From assembly GCA_964448855.1 (NCBI GenBank), contig CAYUXI010000035.1, positions 1-7,725 of the forward strand: 7,725 bases of DNA, read 5' to 3'. This document shows positions 1-5,973 of this stretch, one piece after another. Made by a program: the position numbers and the translations under genes. Within the stretch, counting starts at the first letter, position 1, and every line of letters starts with the position of its first letter. This stretch comes from QAMX01 sp964448855. GTDB taxonomy: Bacteria > Bacillota > Clostridia > Oscillospirales > QAMX01. The notes beneath the pieces are model-generated. The model ran no database searches and was not told the origin of the DNA. It saw only the letters and a list, made by a program, of their open reading frames with translations.

Positions 1-259
1 TGCGTTCTGTGTGCTCTGTCTCATGAATCACGCCGTTGGCGTCATAGTAGAGGACGCAATACGGCATGGTTTCCATGTCATTGCAAAGGCCGTCCGGTTC
101 TACGTTAGAACGCTTGAACGCCGCAATAATATCTCCTGTTTTGATAGACCATTCTTGTGAGAAAAAGTCTATCTGCTCCGCGTCGAGGTTTTTGTCTGCA
201 CAGTATGTCACAATTGCTCTTTTCCCTTGCTCCATATTGAGTATTTCATGGGTGATCAT
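1..259 (-). CDS. Hypothetical acidic protein, C-terminus off the window
   Basis: An open frame of 86 codons starts at ATG 259-257 on the minus strand and is still open at base 1, so the C-terminus is missing. It begins MITHEILNMEQGKRAIVTYC and continues with many acidic residues; Y71-Y72-D-A-N-G near the visible end suggests a beta-hairpin. I recognise no domain, signal peptide or membrane segment. The start is supported by an AAAGGTAAGGG sequence ending 7 bases before the ATG. This ribosome site overlaps the stop codon of the upstream gene (TAA at 272-270), so the two are almost certainly co-transcribed and probably translationally coupled. If the upstream gene is a phage or mobile-element remnant, as it appears, this one probably belongs to the same element (inference). 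Function unknown. Confidence 0.7.
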   Translation of the reverse strand, partial: MITHEILNMEQGKRAIVTYCADKNLDAEQIDFFSQEWSIKTGDIIAAFKRSNVEPDGLCNDMETMPYCVLYYDANGVIHETEHTER

Positions 260-269
260 CCAAAATCCC

Positions 270-653
270 TTACCTTTCAAACTGTCTTTTCCTCCCATAA
301 ACGTCATAAATGCAGCTTTTTCTTTGCCAAAACGCTTTTAGAATCTTATAATCTCCATCTGACGCTTGAATCACATTCGTGCCATCGTCCGGGTGTGTAT
401 GCCCGCTCCAACGGTATCCGGCTGCTGCCATCTGTGCCGCTTCTTCCTCGTGGATATCCACCCTCGCATGGTTTCCGCGTACAATCAGCGCGTTGATCCA
501 TGACTGTATTGTACCAGATTGATGGTCGTTTGTCAAGCACGTCTGCGACAATTTGGCTGCTGCTTCCACTTTCGACTTCGCGTCAGTGTAGAACACTTCA
601 TGCACTCTGGTTGTTCGGATCTGTGTACGTCCGCTCCAATGCGCTTTCGACAA
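270..653 (-). CDS. JAB/JAMM-like C-terminal fragment, probably N-terminally truncated phage-type protein
   Basis: The frame gives 127 residues if started at the only available start-like codon, TTG 653. Residues 65-105 contain a JAB/JAMM-like metal site: D66-I-H-E-E-E, then S83-G-H85-T-H87-P, then S98-D-G-D101. The S-x-x-D spacing fits the H-x-H-P...S-x-x-D pattern of zinc metallopeptidase/deubiquitinase-fold proteins, although the gap between H87 and S98 is ten residues where seven is usual. Such domains occur at the C-terminus of some phage head-associated proteins (family knowledge; the match here is by eye). The frame continues upstream without ATG or GTG through the hairpin repeat, to a stop near 759-761, and TTG 653 has no ribosome site. 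The original N-terminus therefore appears to have been replaced by the repeats, and the gene may be a pseudogene. The stop codon lies 10 bases before the next gene. Confidence 0.6.
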   Translation of the reverse strand: MSKAHWSGRTQIRTTRVHEVFYTDAKSKVEAAAKLSQTCLTNDHQSGTIQSWINALIVRGNHARVDIHEEEAAQMAAAGYRWSGHTHPDDGTNVIQASDGDYKILKAFWQRKSCIYDVYGRKRQFER

Positions 654-668
654 GTTGGGTGCGGATGT

Positions 669-929
669 GCCAGCTCCCTCAGTCAGAGGGAGCTGGGGAG
701 TTTGCCCGCTGTGGGTTGCTGCGGGGGAGGTGATTCCACAGTGAAACTTTTCTCTCCCTCAACTCCCATCGTCAGAGGGAGCTGGGGGGGGACCCACTGT
801 GGGTGACTGAGGGGAATGCAATTCCACAGAGAAACTTTTCTCTCCCTCAGGCACTTCGTGCCAGCTCCCTCGTCAGAGGGAGCTGGGGGGGTTTGCCCGC
901 TGTGGGTGGCTGAGGGGAAGGCTGTTGGC
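669..929. repeat. Three tandem hairpin-rich repeat units (MITE-like)
   Basis: Three related units lie at about 669-752, 753-841 and 842-929. Unit 1 holds a perfect 11-bp stem (670-680 with 686-696). Unit 3 holds the same stem (861-871 with 876-886, loop GTCA) plus a GGCAC-TTC-GTGCC hairpin at 850-862. Unit 2 has lost the left arm but keeps CTCCCTC (754-760) and GAGGGAG (775-781). Bases 733-761 and 821-849 match at 28 of 29 positions. Each unit carries CCC(G/A)CTGTGGGT. Unit 3 starts with CTCCCTCAG and has CTGAGGGGA near its right end, an imperfect terminal inverted repeat. No transposase is present, so this is a non-autonomous palindromic repeat. I associate this type with Ruminococcaceae genomes. 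The array abuts the broken end of the JAB-like gene. Confidence 0.85.
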
Positions 930-1294
930 TTTTCAAGTGTAGGAACGCAGAAAAACAGTGTGCCCTACGACCGAGCGATACTCCACAGATAGCAACAATC
1001 CCTCCGTCCCTCTTGCACAAGGGAGCCGTTGGCTGCTGCCCGCTGTGAGCAGCTGCGGATGAATTACTTTGATCTCTCCTCCCCACACCCAGTGGAAGAC
1101 GAGCCTTATGCCCTACGCCTATCTTATCACGTGTTCCGAAGGAACGCCGCTGCGTTGAACGACGCTGCGTCTTGGGGTGCCGCGAGAAGGGATGCGGCCA
1201 TCCGGGTGATATACGTTTTTGCAGGTTCTGTTCCATGCGCGGGGATATATATGGAAGCGATCGAACGAAAGGCTTGGTTTTTCGAATTTTGCTA
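930..1294. other. Intergenic stretch with no gene recognised; degraded repeat copy at 1014-1060
   Basis: No convincing coding region is visible: the open frames here lack ribosome sites and have no protein-like composition. Bases 1014-1060 resemble the right part of the neighbouring repeat units (GGGAGCC, then CCCGCTGTG, then AGCAGCTGCGG) and look like a fourth, decayed copy. The rest shows nothing I can name up to the promoter at 1295. Confidence 0.5.
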
Positions 1295-1323
1295 TTGACT
1301 CAGGCACATTCGTGTGCTATACT
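1295..1323 (+). promoter_or_regulatory. Sigma-70/SigA-type promoter of the glycan operon
   Basis: TTGACT (1295-1300) and TATACT (1318-1323) are separated by exactly 17 bases. The -10 is extended (TGC directly before TATACT). The match to consensus is strong for both elements. Transcription would start near 1330 and run into the structured leader upstream of the glycosyltransferase gene. Confidence 0.8.
1304..1317. promoter_or_regulatory. Dyad in the promoter spacer, possible operator
   Basis: GCACA (1304-1308) and TGTGC (1313-1317) form a perfect inverted repeat around TTCG. It lies wholly between the -35 and -10 elements, where a bound protein would block RNA polymerase. No regulator gene is in the window, so operator function is inference. 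Confidence 0.35.
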
Positions 1324-1349
1324 AAAAAGGCTCAGAAAAGATCGAATGC

Positions 1350-1490
1350 AACCGCCCTGCCGCGGATTTGGCGCATTCTCGTTGGAAGTTCCGGCGCTGC
1401 AAACGTCCGGCAGCTGTTTGGGTGTGCTTTTTCGCAAACTGCGTTGATCGCGTTCTTCAACCGTCCAACCGCGGATTTGGCGCACTTTTG
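1350..1490 (+). repeat. Pair of 32-bp direct repeats in the operon leader
   Basis: Bases 1350-1381 and 1459-1490 match at 26 of 32 positions. They share an identical 16-bp core, CCGCGGATTTGGCGCA, at 1360-1375 and 1469-1484. The copies are 109 bases apart, and both lie downstream of the promoter and upstream of the terminator-like hairpin. They could be duplicated RNA elements, protein sites, or remnants of a DNA repeat. Confidence 0.6.
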
Positions 1491-1522
1491 CCCATTGTGT
1501 GCTCCCATTTTGCAGTCGCCTT

Positions 1523-1590
1523 GCCGCTGCAGCGGCATTCCACCCATCCATGGGTTCCCGCCCGGCTATGGTCGGTGCGGACGTTTTTTT
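1523..1590 (+). terminator. Leader hairpins with terminator-like hairpin and T7 tract (possible attenuator)
   Basis: Three hairpins follow in close order: the perfect palindrome GCCGCTGCAGCGGC (1523-1536); ACCCA-TCCA-TGGGT (1542-1555); and a stem of CCGC+CCGGC (1558-1566) with GTCGG+GCGG (1571-1580), which has one bulged T and one G-T pair. The last is followed three bases later by seven Ts (1584-1590). That is the form of an intrinsic terminator, yet it lies about 260 bases after the promoter and 80 bases before the first gene. A further 9-bp stem (1601-1609 with 1628-1636, one wobble) sits between it and the ribosome site. The arrangement suggests transcription attenuation. No known riboswitch class is recognised. 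Confidence 0.5.
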
Positions 1591-1669
1591 GAGATCGTCT
1601 GCCAGCGCGCCGGTGTGAAAACGTCGCCGTGCTGGCTTGTATTCCGACTGACAAGGAGGGTGTGAACGG

Positions 1670-2650
1670 ATGCTTTTCAGCGTCGTAATCCCCGTTTACA
1701 ACGTAGCAGCCTATCTGCAACCGTGCATCGACTCTGTGCTGGCCAACGACTGCTCCGACTGCGAGATCATTCTTGTGGATGACGGCAGCACGGACGGTGT
1801 ATCGCCCGCCCTGTGCGATGAAAACGCCGCGAAGCATCCGGAGCGCATCCGCGTGATTCATCAGGCCAATCGGGGTCTCGGCGGCGCAAGAAACACCGGC
1901 ATCGCCGCGACCACAGGCGAGTACCTCTTTTTTGTGGACAGCGATGATACCATCAGCCCGGACGCACTCACGATTTTGACGGCTGCAATCCACGCGTCCC
2001 ACGCCGACATCTACTCGTTCCGGATGTGTCAGGTGACGGAGGCGGGGGAATCCACCCCGCTCACGGTGTCACCGCGCTATGCCGGCACCTTCACCCTCCG
2101 GGAGCACCCCGAATTTCTGGAAGCGCTGCCCGCGTCATGGGCCAGAATCTGGAAAAGACGTCTGTTTGTCGAGCATGGAATTCAGTTTCCCTGCAAGGTC
2201 TGGTACGAGGACATCCGCACAAGCCCCAAGCTCTTCGCGGTGGCAGAGTCCATCGTGACGCTGGATGCGCACCTGTACCGCTACCTGATGCGCCAGGGCT
2301 CCATCATGAGAAACAGCAACATTGAGCGCTGCCGCGAGATCATCGACGCCTTCGACGACCTCTCCGACTGGTTTGCAAAAAACGGCCTGTCCGACATTTA
2401 TCGCCGTGAGCTCTGCACGCTGGCCGCTGAGCATCTGTATATCGCCGCTTCGGTGCGGGTGCTCCGCGCCGACCGCAAATCGCCCATCCTGTCGGAGCTG
2501 CACGACCGGTTCGAGGCGGAATTCCCCGACCATGCGACACGGATGGATTGGGCTCATTTTTCGTCCGCGCAAAAGCTCTGCTATCGACTTTTGAATCACC
2601 GTGCCTACCGCACGCTTTCTTTCCTATTTCGCATCAAAAACAGTTTTTAG
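1670..2650 (+). CDS. Family 2 glycosyltransferase (GT-A fold)
   Basis: A 326-residue GT2 enzyme that would transfer a sugar from a nucleotide-sugar donor to a membrane-linked glycan on the cytoplasmic face. The N-terminal GT-A domain is clear: F-S-V-V-I-P-V-Y-N at 3-11, the nucleotide-binding V-D37-D38-G-S-T-D42, N67-R-G-L-G-G-A-R-N75-T-G, and the metal-binding D90-S-D92-D93. W178-Y-E180-D181 matches the E-D motif often supplying the catalytic base. The C-terminal third is basic and carries no obvious transmembrane helix. The start is fixed by AAGGAGGG at 1653-1660, 9 bases before the ATG. It is the first gene of a four-gene operon: the flippase starts 10 bases after its stop. The sugar and linkage cannot be read from sequence; WTA-type glycosyltransferases and capsular transferases look alike at this level. 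Confidence 0.93.
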   Translation: MLFSVVIPVYNVAAYLQPCIDSVLANDCSDCEIILVDDGSTDGVSPALCDENAAKHPERIRVIHQANRGLGGARNTGIAATTGEYLFFVDSDDTISPDALTILTAAIHASHADIYSFRMCQVTEAGESTPLTVSPRYAGTFTLREHPEFLEALPASWARIWKRRLFVEHGIQFPCKVWYEDIRTSPKLFAVAESIVTLDAHLYRYLMRQGSIMRNSNIERCREIIDAFDDLSDWFAKNGLSDIYRRELCTLAAEHLYIAASVRVLRADRKSPILSELHDRFEAEFPDHATRMDWAHFSSAQKLCYRLLNHRAYRTLSFLFRIKNSF

Positions 2651-2660
2651 AGGCTCTGTC

Positions 2661-3935
2661 ATGAAACATTTCCGTCTCGGTTCCAAACGAGGTGTTCTTC
2701 TCAAAAATACCGTCATGCTCTATATTCTGCAATTTTCGGGTACGTTATTGAGTCTGGCGGTGATTCCCTATGAAACCCGTGTGCTCGGCCCAACGGCCTA
2801 CGGCTCTCTCGGTGTCGCAACGGCGGTGATGGTCTATTTCCAGCTGTTCATCGATTTCGGCTTCATGTTCTCCGCAACGGAGGAAGTCTCTCGCCGCCGC
2901 GACGATCCATCGGCGCTGCGCGAGATTCTGGGCGGCGTCACCGTCTGCAAGCTCTTTCTGTCCGTCGTAGCCGCCGCCATGCTGCTCATCCTCTGCCAGC
3001 TGATTCCGACCTGGCGGGACAAGCAGATGCTGCTGCTCCTGCTCTTTCTCTCGACGGCGCTGACCTCGCTGCTGCCCGACTACCTGTACCGGGGTCTGGA
3101 ACGCATGACCGCGATCACCGTCCGAACGGTGGCCGTCCGCGTCTTCTTCACCGCGGCGATCTTTGTGTTCCTCAAAAAGCCGGAGGATATCCTGGTCGTC
3201 CCGATTCTCAACATCATCGGCAACGGCGTCGCGCTGGTCGCCGCCTTCAGCCATCTGAAGCGTTCCTTCGGGATCACCCCTTCGCGCTGCAACTGTTCGA
3301 AAGCGCTGTCCTTTCTGCGCCGCGCCTCCACATTTTTCTATTCCCGCATCGCAACCACCGCGTATACCGCCTTCAACACCGTGTTGATCGATATTTTATC
3401 CGCCGGCGGTGCCGCAACGGGGCTGTATACGAGCGCGGATAAGCTGATCACCGCCGGAAAAAACGCATTGTCGCCGGTGTCGGACAGCCTGTATCCCTAC
3501 ATGGTCAAAAACCGCGATTACAAGCTGGTGCGCAAGGTGCTGCTCATCGTGATGCCTGTGATTATCTGCGGCTGCACTGTCGCATTCATCTGGGCGGAAC
3601 CCCTGTGCATCTTCGTGTTCGGCGCTGAATTTGCGGGGGCCGGCCAAATCCTCCGCGCCATGCTCCCCGTCGGGATTGTCATCCTGCCCAGCTATATCTG
3701 CGGCTTCCCCATGCTCAGCGCCATGGGGCTCACCAAACACGCGAACTACTCCGTCATCTTCGGCACAGTCTGCCACATCGCAGTGCTCCTGCTCCTGTAC
3801 GCCACCGGCCACATGAGCACGGTGACACTGGGCTGCGCGGTGTCGCTGACGGAGACCCTGATCCTTGCATACCGCCTCACGGTCATCGTCAGGAACCGTG
3901 ACCGCCTGCGCACCGATCACCCCAAGGAGGACTAA
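2661..3935 (+). CDS. Wzx-type polysaccharide flippase (MATE/PST superfamily)
   Basis: A 424-residue integral membrane protein predicted to flip a lipid-linked glycan across the cytoplasmic membrane. The family signature I-P-Y-E-T-R-V-L-G-P-T-A-Y-G is at 35-48. L-Y-R-G-L-E-R-M (142-149) matches the conserved region after the fourth helix, and V-F-G-A-E-F-A-G-A is at 318-326. Around 12 hydrophobic segments are visible, for example near 14-35, 50-70, 95-115, 123-139, 152-171, 178-196, 291-311, 332-350, 363-382 and 387-409. The length is usual for Wzx proteins. The frame is open 20 codons further upstream to 2601, but that start would overlap the previous gene by 50 bases and add a non-hydrophobic tail. 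ATG 2661 is preferred, with a weak AGAGG at 2649-2653. Its stop is one base before the next start, indicating coupling. No ABC transporter (TagG/TagH) is present, so this is the likely exporter of the pathway. Confidence 0.9.
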   Translation: MKHFRLGSKRGVLLKNTVMLYILQFSGTLLSLAVIPYETRVLGPTAYGSLGVATAVMVYFQLFIDFGFMFSATEEVSRRRDDPSALREILGGVTVCKLFLSVVAAAMLLILCQLIPTWRDKQMLLLLLFLSTALTSLLPDYLYRGLERMTAITVRTVAVRVFFTAAIFVFLKKPEDILVVPILNIIGNGVALVAAFSHLKRSFGITPSRCNCSKALSFLRRASTFFYSRIATTAYTAFNTVLIDILSAGGAATGLYTSADKLITAGKNALSPVSDSLYPYMVKNRDYKLVRKVLLIVMPVIICGCTVAFIWAEPLCIFVFGAEFAGAGQILRAMLPVGIVILPSYICGFPMLSAMGLTKHANYSVIFGTVCHIAVLLLLYATGHMSTVTLGCAVSLTETLILAYRLTVIVRNRDRLRTDHPKED

Positions 3936-3936
3936 T

Positions 3937-5079
3937 ATGCCTACGCTTTTTCGCAAGGCGGCAGCCGCCATGCTGTGGAACGCGGCACGGCTGCGCCCCA
4001 TCCGGAACAACCTCGTGGTGTTTTCGAGCTTCTACGGCCGATCGGTGTCGGACAGCCCGGCGGCGATTTCGGAAGCGCTGCACAAAAAATGCCCGGAGGC
4101 GGAGATCGTCTGGCTGCTCAAGGAGCCGGAGCGTGTGGCACTCCCTGAGGGTGTCCGCGCGGTGAATATCGCGTCGAAGCAGCGCATCACTACCCTGATG
4201 CAGGCCAAGGTCTGGGTGGACAATTGCCGCAAGGGTGCGCACTGCAAACGCAAAGGGCAGTTTTATCTGCAAACGTGGCACGGCTTCGCCCTCAAACGCA
4301 TCGAAAAGGACGCCGCCGATGCCCTCCCGCCCGATTATCCGGCATATGCCAAGCGGGATTCTGCGCAGTGCGACCTAATCGTCTCGAACAGTCGGTTTAT
4401 GAGCAACATTTACCGCAATTCCTTCTGGTATGACGGCGCTGTCGCGGAGTTTGGCTCTCCGCGAAACGACCTCTTTTTCCGCGAGGATGCAGCGCTGCGC
4501 AAACGGGTTTTCGACGCGCTGTCGCTTTCCGATGACCGCCGACTGGTTCTGTATGCGCCGACCTTCCGTGCATCGCAGAGCACGGAGCCCTATCGGCTGG
4601 ACGCGGACGGCCTCCTCTCCGCGCTGACCAAACGCTTCGGCGGCGCATGGACGCTCCTGGTGCGGCTGCACCCGAACGTGGATGATCGCTCCGGTGGGCT
4701 CTTTGCCTATGACGGCGAGTGCGTGATTGATGCGACCCACTACCCCGATATGGCGGAGCTCATGTACGCCGCCGATGCACTCATCACCGACTATTCTTCC
4801 TGTATGTTCGATTTCGCCCTCAGCGGTCGGCCAGTCTTCCAATTCGCAACGGACATTGAGGATTACAAAAACGACCGCAATTTCTATTTCCCGATCGATG
4901 CGCTGCCCTTCGACCTCTGTGAGGACAATGCGCAGCTGTGTGCGGCGTTGGAGCGCTTCGATGCGCCTGCATATCAAACACGCTGGAACGATTTTTACGA
5001 GCAAAACGGCATCTGCGAGGACGGAAACGCCGCCGAGCGCTGTGCCGATTGGATCATTGAGAAGCTGAGACAGGAGTAA
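3937..5079 (+). CDS. CDP-glycerol:glycan glycerophosphotransferase (TagB/TagF family)
   Basis: A 380-residue enzyme that would transfer glycerol phosphate from CDP-glycerol to a lipid-linked acceptor at the inner membrane face. Family landmarks are all present: Q-T-W-H115-G-F with the histidine expected to act as base, G-S-P-R-N-D, Y206-A-P-T-F-R211, R243-L-H245-P246, and T284-D285-Y-S-S followed by F-D-F. The C-terminal part is the GT-B-like catalytic domain. The length fits the single-domain TagB primase (about 380 residues in Bacillus subtilis) and is half that of the TagF polymerase, so addition of one or few units is more likely than a long chain (inference). ATG 3937 is chosen because AAGGAGG lies at 3924-3930, 6 bases upstream; the frame is open to 3865 but that would overlap the flippase. 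The stop overlaps the ribosome site region of tagD, whose product supplies its substrate. Confidence 0.93.
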   Translation: MPTLFRKAAAAMLWNAARLRPIRNNLVVFSSFYGRSVSDSPAAISEALHKKCPEAEIVWLLKEPERVALPEGVRAVNIASKQRITTLMQAKVWVDNCRKGAHCKRKGQFYLQTWHGFALKRIEKDAADALPPDYPAYAKRDSAQCDLIVSNSRFMSNIYRNSFWYDGAVAEFGSPRNDLFFREDAALRKRVFDALSLSDDRRLVLYAPTFRASQSTEPYRLDADGLLSALTKRFGGAWTLLVRLHPNVDDRSGGLFAYDGECVIDATHYPDMAELMYAADALITDYSSCMFDFALSGRPVFQFATDIEDYKNDRNFYFPIDALPFDLCEDNAQLCAALERFDAPAYQTRWNDFYEQNGICEDGNAAERCADWIIEKLRQE

Positions 5080-5083
5080 TCAT

Positions 5084-5473
5084 ATGAAACGTGTACTGAC
5101 CTACGGAACCTTCGACCTGCTGCATTACGGACATATCAACCTGCTGAGACGCGCAAAAGCACTGGGCGATTACCTGGTAGTCGGCCTGTCCACCGATGAA
5201 TTCAACCTCAACGCAAAGAACAAGCGCAGCTTCTTTGCGTATGAGGAACGCAAGCTGCTGCTTGAGGCGATTCGCTATGTCGATCTCGTCATCCCCGAGT
5301 GCTCGTGGGATCAGAAAGCGTTGGATGTCGAAAAGTACCACATCGATACCTTCGTGATCGGCGACGACTGGGCGGGAAAATTCGACTTCCTCAAATCGCA
5401 GTGCGAGGTCGTGTACCTCCCCAGAACGCCGGAAATCTCCTCGACGAGAATCAAACAGGAGCTCCACGGGTAA
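5084..5473 (+). CDS. tagD: Glycerol-3-phosphate cytidylyltransferase
   Basis: This enzyme makes CDP-glycerol from CTP and sn-glycerol 3-phosphate in the cytoplasm, the activated donor for teichoic-acid-type polymers. At 129 residues it has the same length as Bacillus subtilis TagD and is collinear with it. It has the nucleotidyltransferase signature G8-T-F-D-L-L-H14-Y-G16-H17, the substrate-binding region E-E-R-K-L-L-L-E-A-I-R-Y-V-D, the segment G-D-D-W-x-G-K-F-D-F-L-K, and the C-terminal R114-T-P-E-I-S-S-T121. That last motif corresponds to RTEGISTT of the family, with two substitutions that keep the key R, T and S positions. The ribosome site AGGAG lies within the end of the preceding gene, and the intergenic gap is 4 bases. 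It is the last gene of the operon; the terminator follows after 82 bases. Confidence 0.97.
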   Translation: MKRVLTYGTFDLLHYGHINLLRRAKALGDYLVVGLSTDEFNLNAKNKRSFFAYEERKLLLEAIRYVDLVIPECSWDQKALDVEKYHIDTFVIGDDWAGKFDFLKSQCEVVYLPRTPEISSTRIKQELHG

Positions 5474-5555
5474 CCCGGCGCCGCGCCGCGCATTGGAAGA
5501 AATCGGCAGACGCGAAAGCTCTGCCAAATAACGCGAAACCGTCACAAAATGCAAC

Positions 5556-5589
5556 AAAAGGAGTGGATCTGAAGGGATCCACTCCTTTT
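5556..5589 (+). terminator. Intrinsic terminator of the glycan operon
   Basis: A perfect 14-bp stem, AAAAGGAGTGGATC (5556-5569) with its complement (5576-5589), encloses a 6-base loop and ends in TTTT. The A-run on the other arm makes it able to act on both strands. It closes the operon 82 bases after tagD and separates it from the restriction-modification genes. Confidence 0.88.
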
Positions 5590-5931
5590 CGCGTGCGTGT
5601 CAAAGGGAAAGCCAAACGGGTCGGGCGGCAACCGCTGACATCCGGCACCGCCCGTGCACGGTCGCAAGGGGCGACAGTGGGACACTTGTAGGGCACAGGG
5701 TAGCCTCCCGCCGCACATTTCCGGCTGCTCTTGTGAAATCCGTAGCGGAAACAAAGGGCTGCCAGCTCCCTTTACACGAGGACGGTTCGTGAGAAGCCCC
5801 GACGTCGACTGCTACGGGTCACAAGAGGGCCGCTGGATGCAGGCAACCTTGCTTGCACTGGGTCGCGTTTTGAGAAGTTGCATCGCTTTTCCAATTTGAT
5901 CGACCGAATGAGCGGAAAATAGCGCAGTTTG
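5590..5931. other. Noncoding spacer with repeat relic and small hairpins
   Basis: No gene is supported here. TGCCAGCTCCCT at 5760-5771 is identical to bases 668-679 and 859-870 of the upstream array, so it is a relic of the same repeat family. Two other small hairpins are visible: GTCGC-AAGGG-GCGAC (5661-5675), and TGCAGGCA-ACCT-TGCTTGCA (5838-5857, one G-T pair), the latter followed within 20 bases by GTTTT. Their role is unknown. Confidence 0.5.
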
Positions 5932-5940
5932 TGCTATAAT
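5932..5940 (+). promoter_or_regulatory. Extended -10 promoter of the restriction-modification genes
   Basis: TGCTATAAT carries a perfect -10 hexamer (5935-5940) with the TG extension. The position 17 bases upstream (GCGGAA) is a poor -35, so the extended -10 probably compensates. An imperfect dyad, AGCGCA (5921-5926) and TGTGCT (5930-5935), overlaps it, in a position comparable to the dyad in the glycan promoter. Transcription would start near 5947, about 27 bases before the proposed ATG. Confidence 0.65.
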
Positions 5941-5973
5941 ATATAGGGGATCTACCCGAACCTGGTCGAATTC

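Noticed and set aside
669..929. Possible CRISPR array
   Set aside because: The repeated units are about 88-100 bases with internal hairpins and conserved interiors. There are no short constant repeats with unique spacers and no cas genes.
847..1236. 129-codon minus-strand open frame over the repeat unit
   Set aside because: It is a translation of the palindromic repeat and flanking noncoding DNA, with low-complexity Q/P/R-rich sequence; such frames are common spurious predictions in repeats of this type.
1219..1665. 148-codon plus-strand open frame upstream of the glycosyltransferase
   Set aside because: It overlaps the promoter and the hairpin-rich leader, has no ribosome site, and its composition (many Cys, Arg and Phe) is not protein-like.
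1457..2002. 181-codon minus-strand open frame
   Set aside because: It runs antisense through the well-supported glycosyltransferase start and leader, and arises from the high GC content.
3396..4010. 204-codon minus-strand open frame
   Set aside because: It is antisense to the flippase and glycerophosphotransferase genes, very rich in H, D and A, and has no recognisable domain.
5299..5691. 130-codon plus-strand open frame overlapping tagD
   Set aside because: It reads out of frame through tagD and straight through the terminator hairpin.
5838..5857. Hairpin before GTTTT as a second terminator
   Set aside because: The stem has a wobble and is only 8 bp, the T run is short and about 15 bases away, and no gene ends nearby; it is listed only as a small hairpin.
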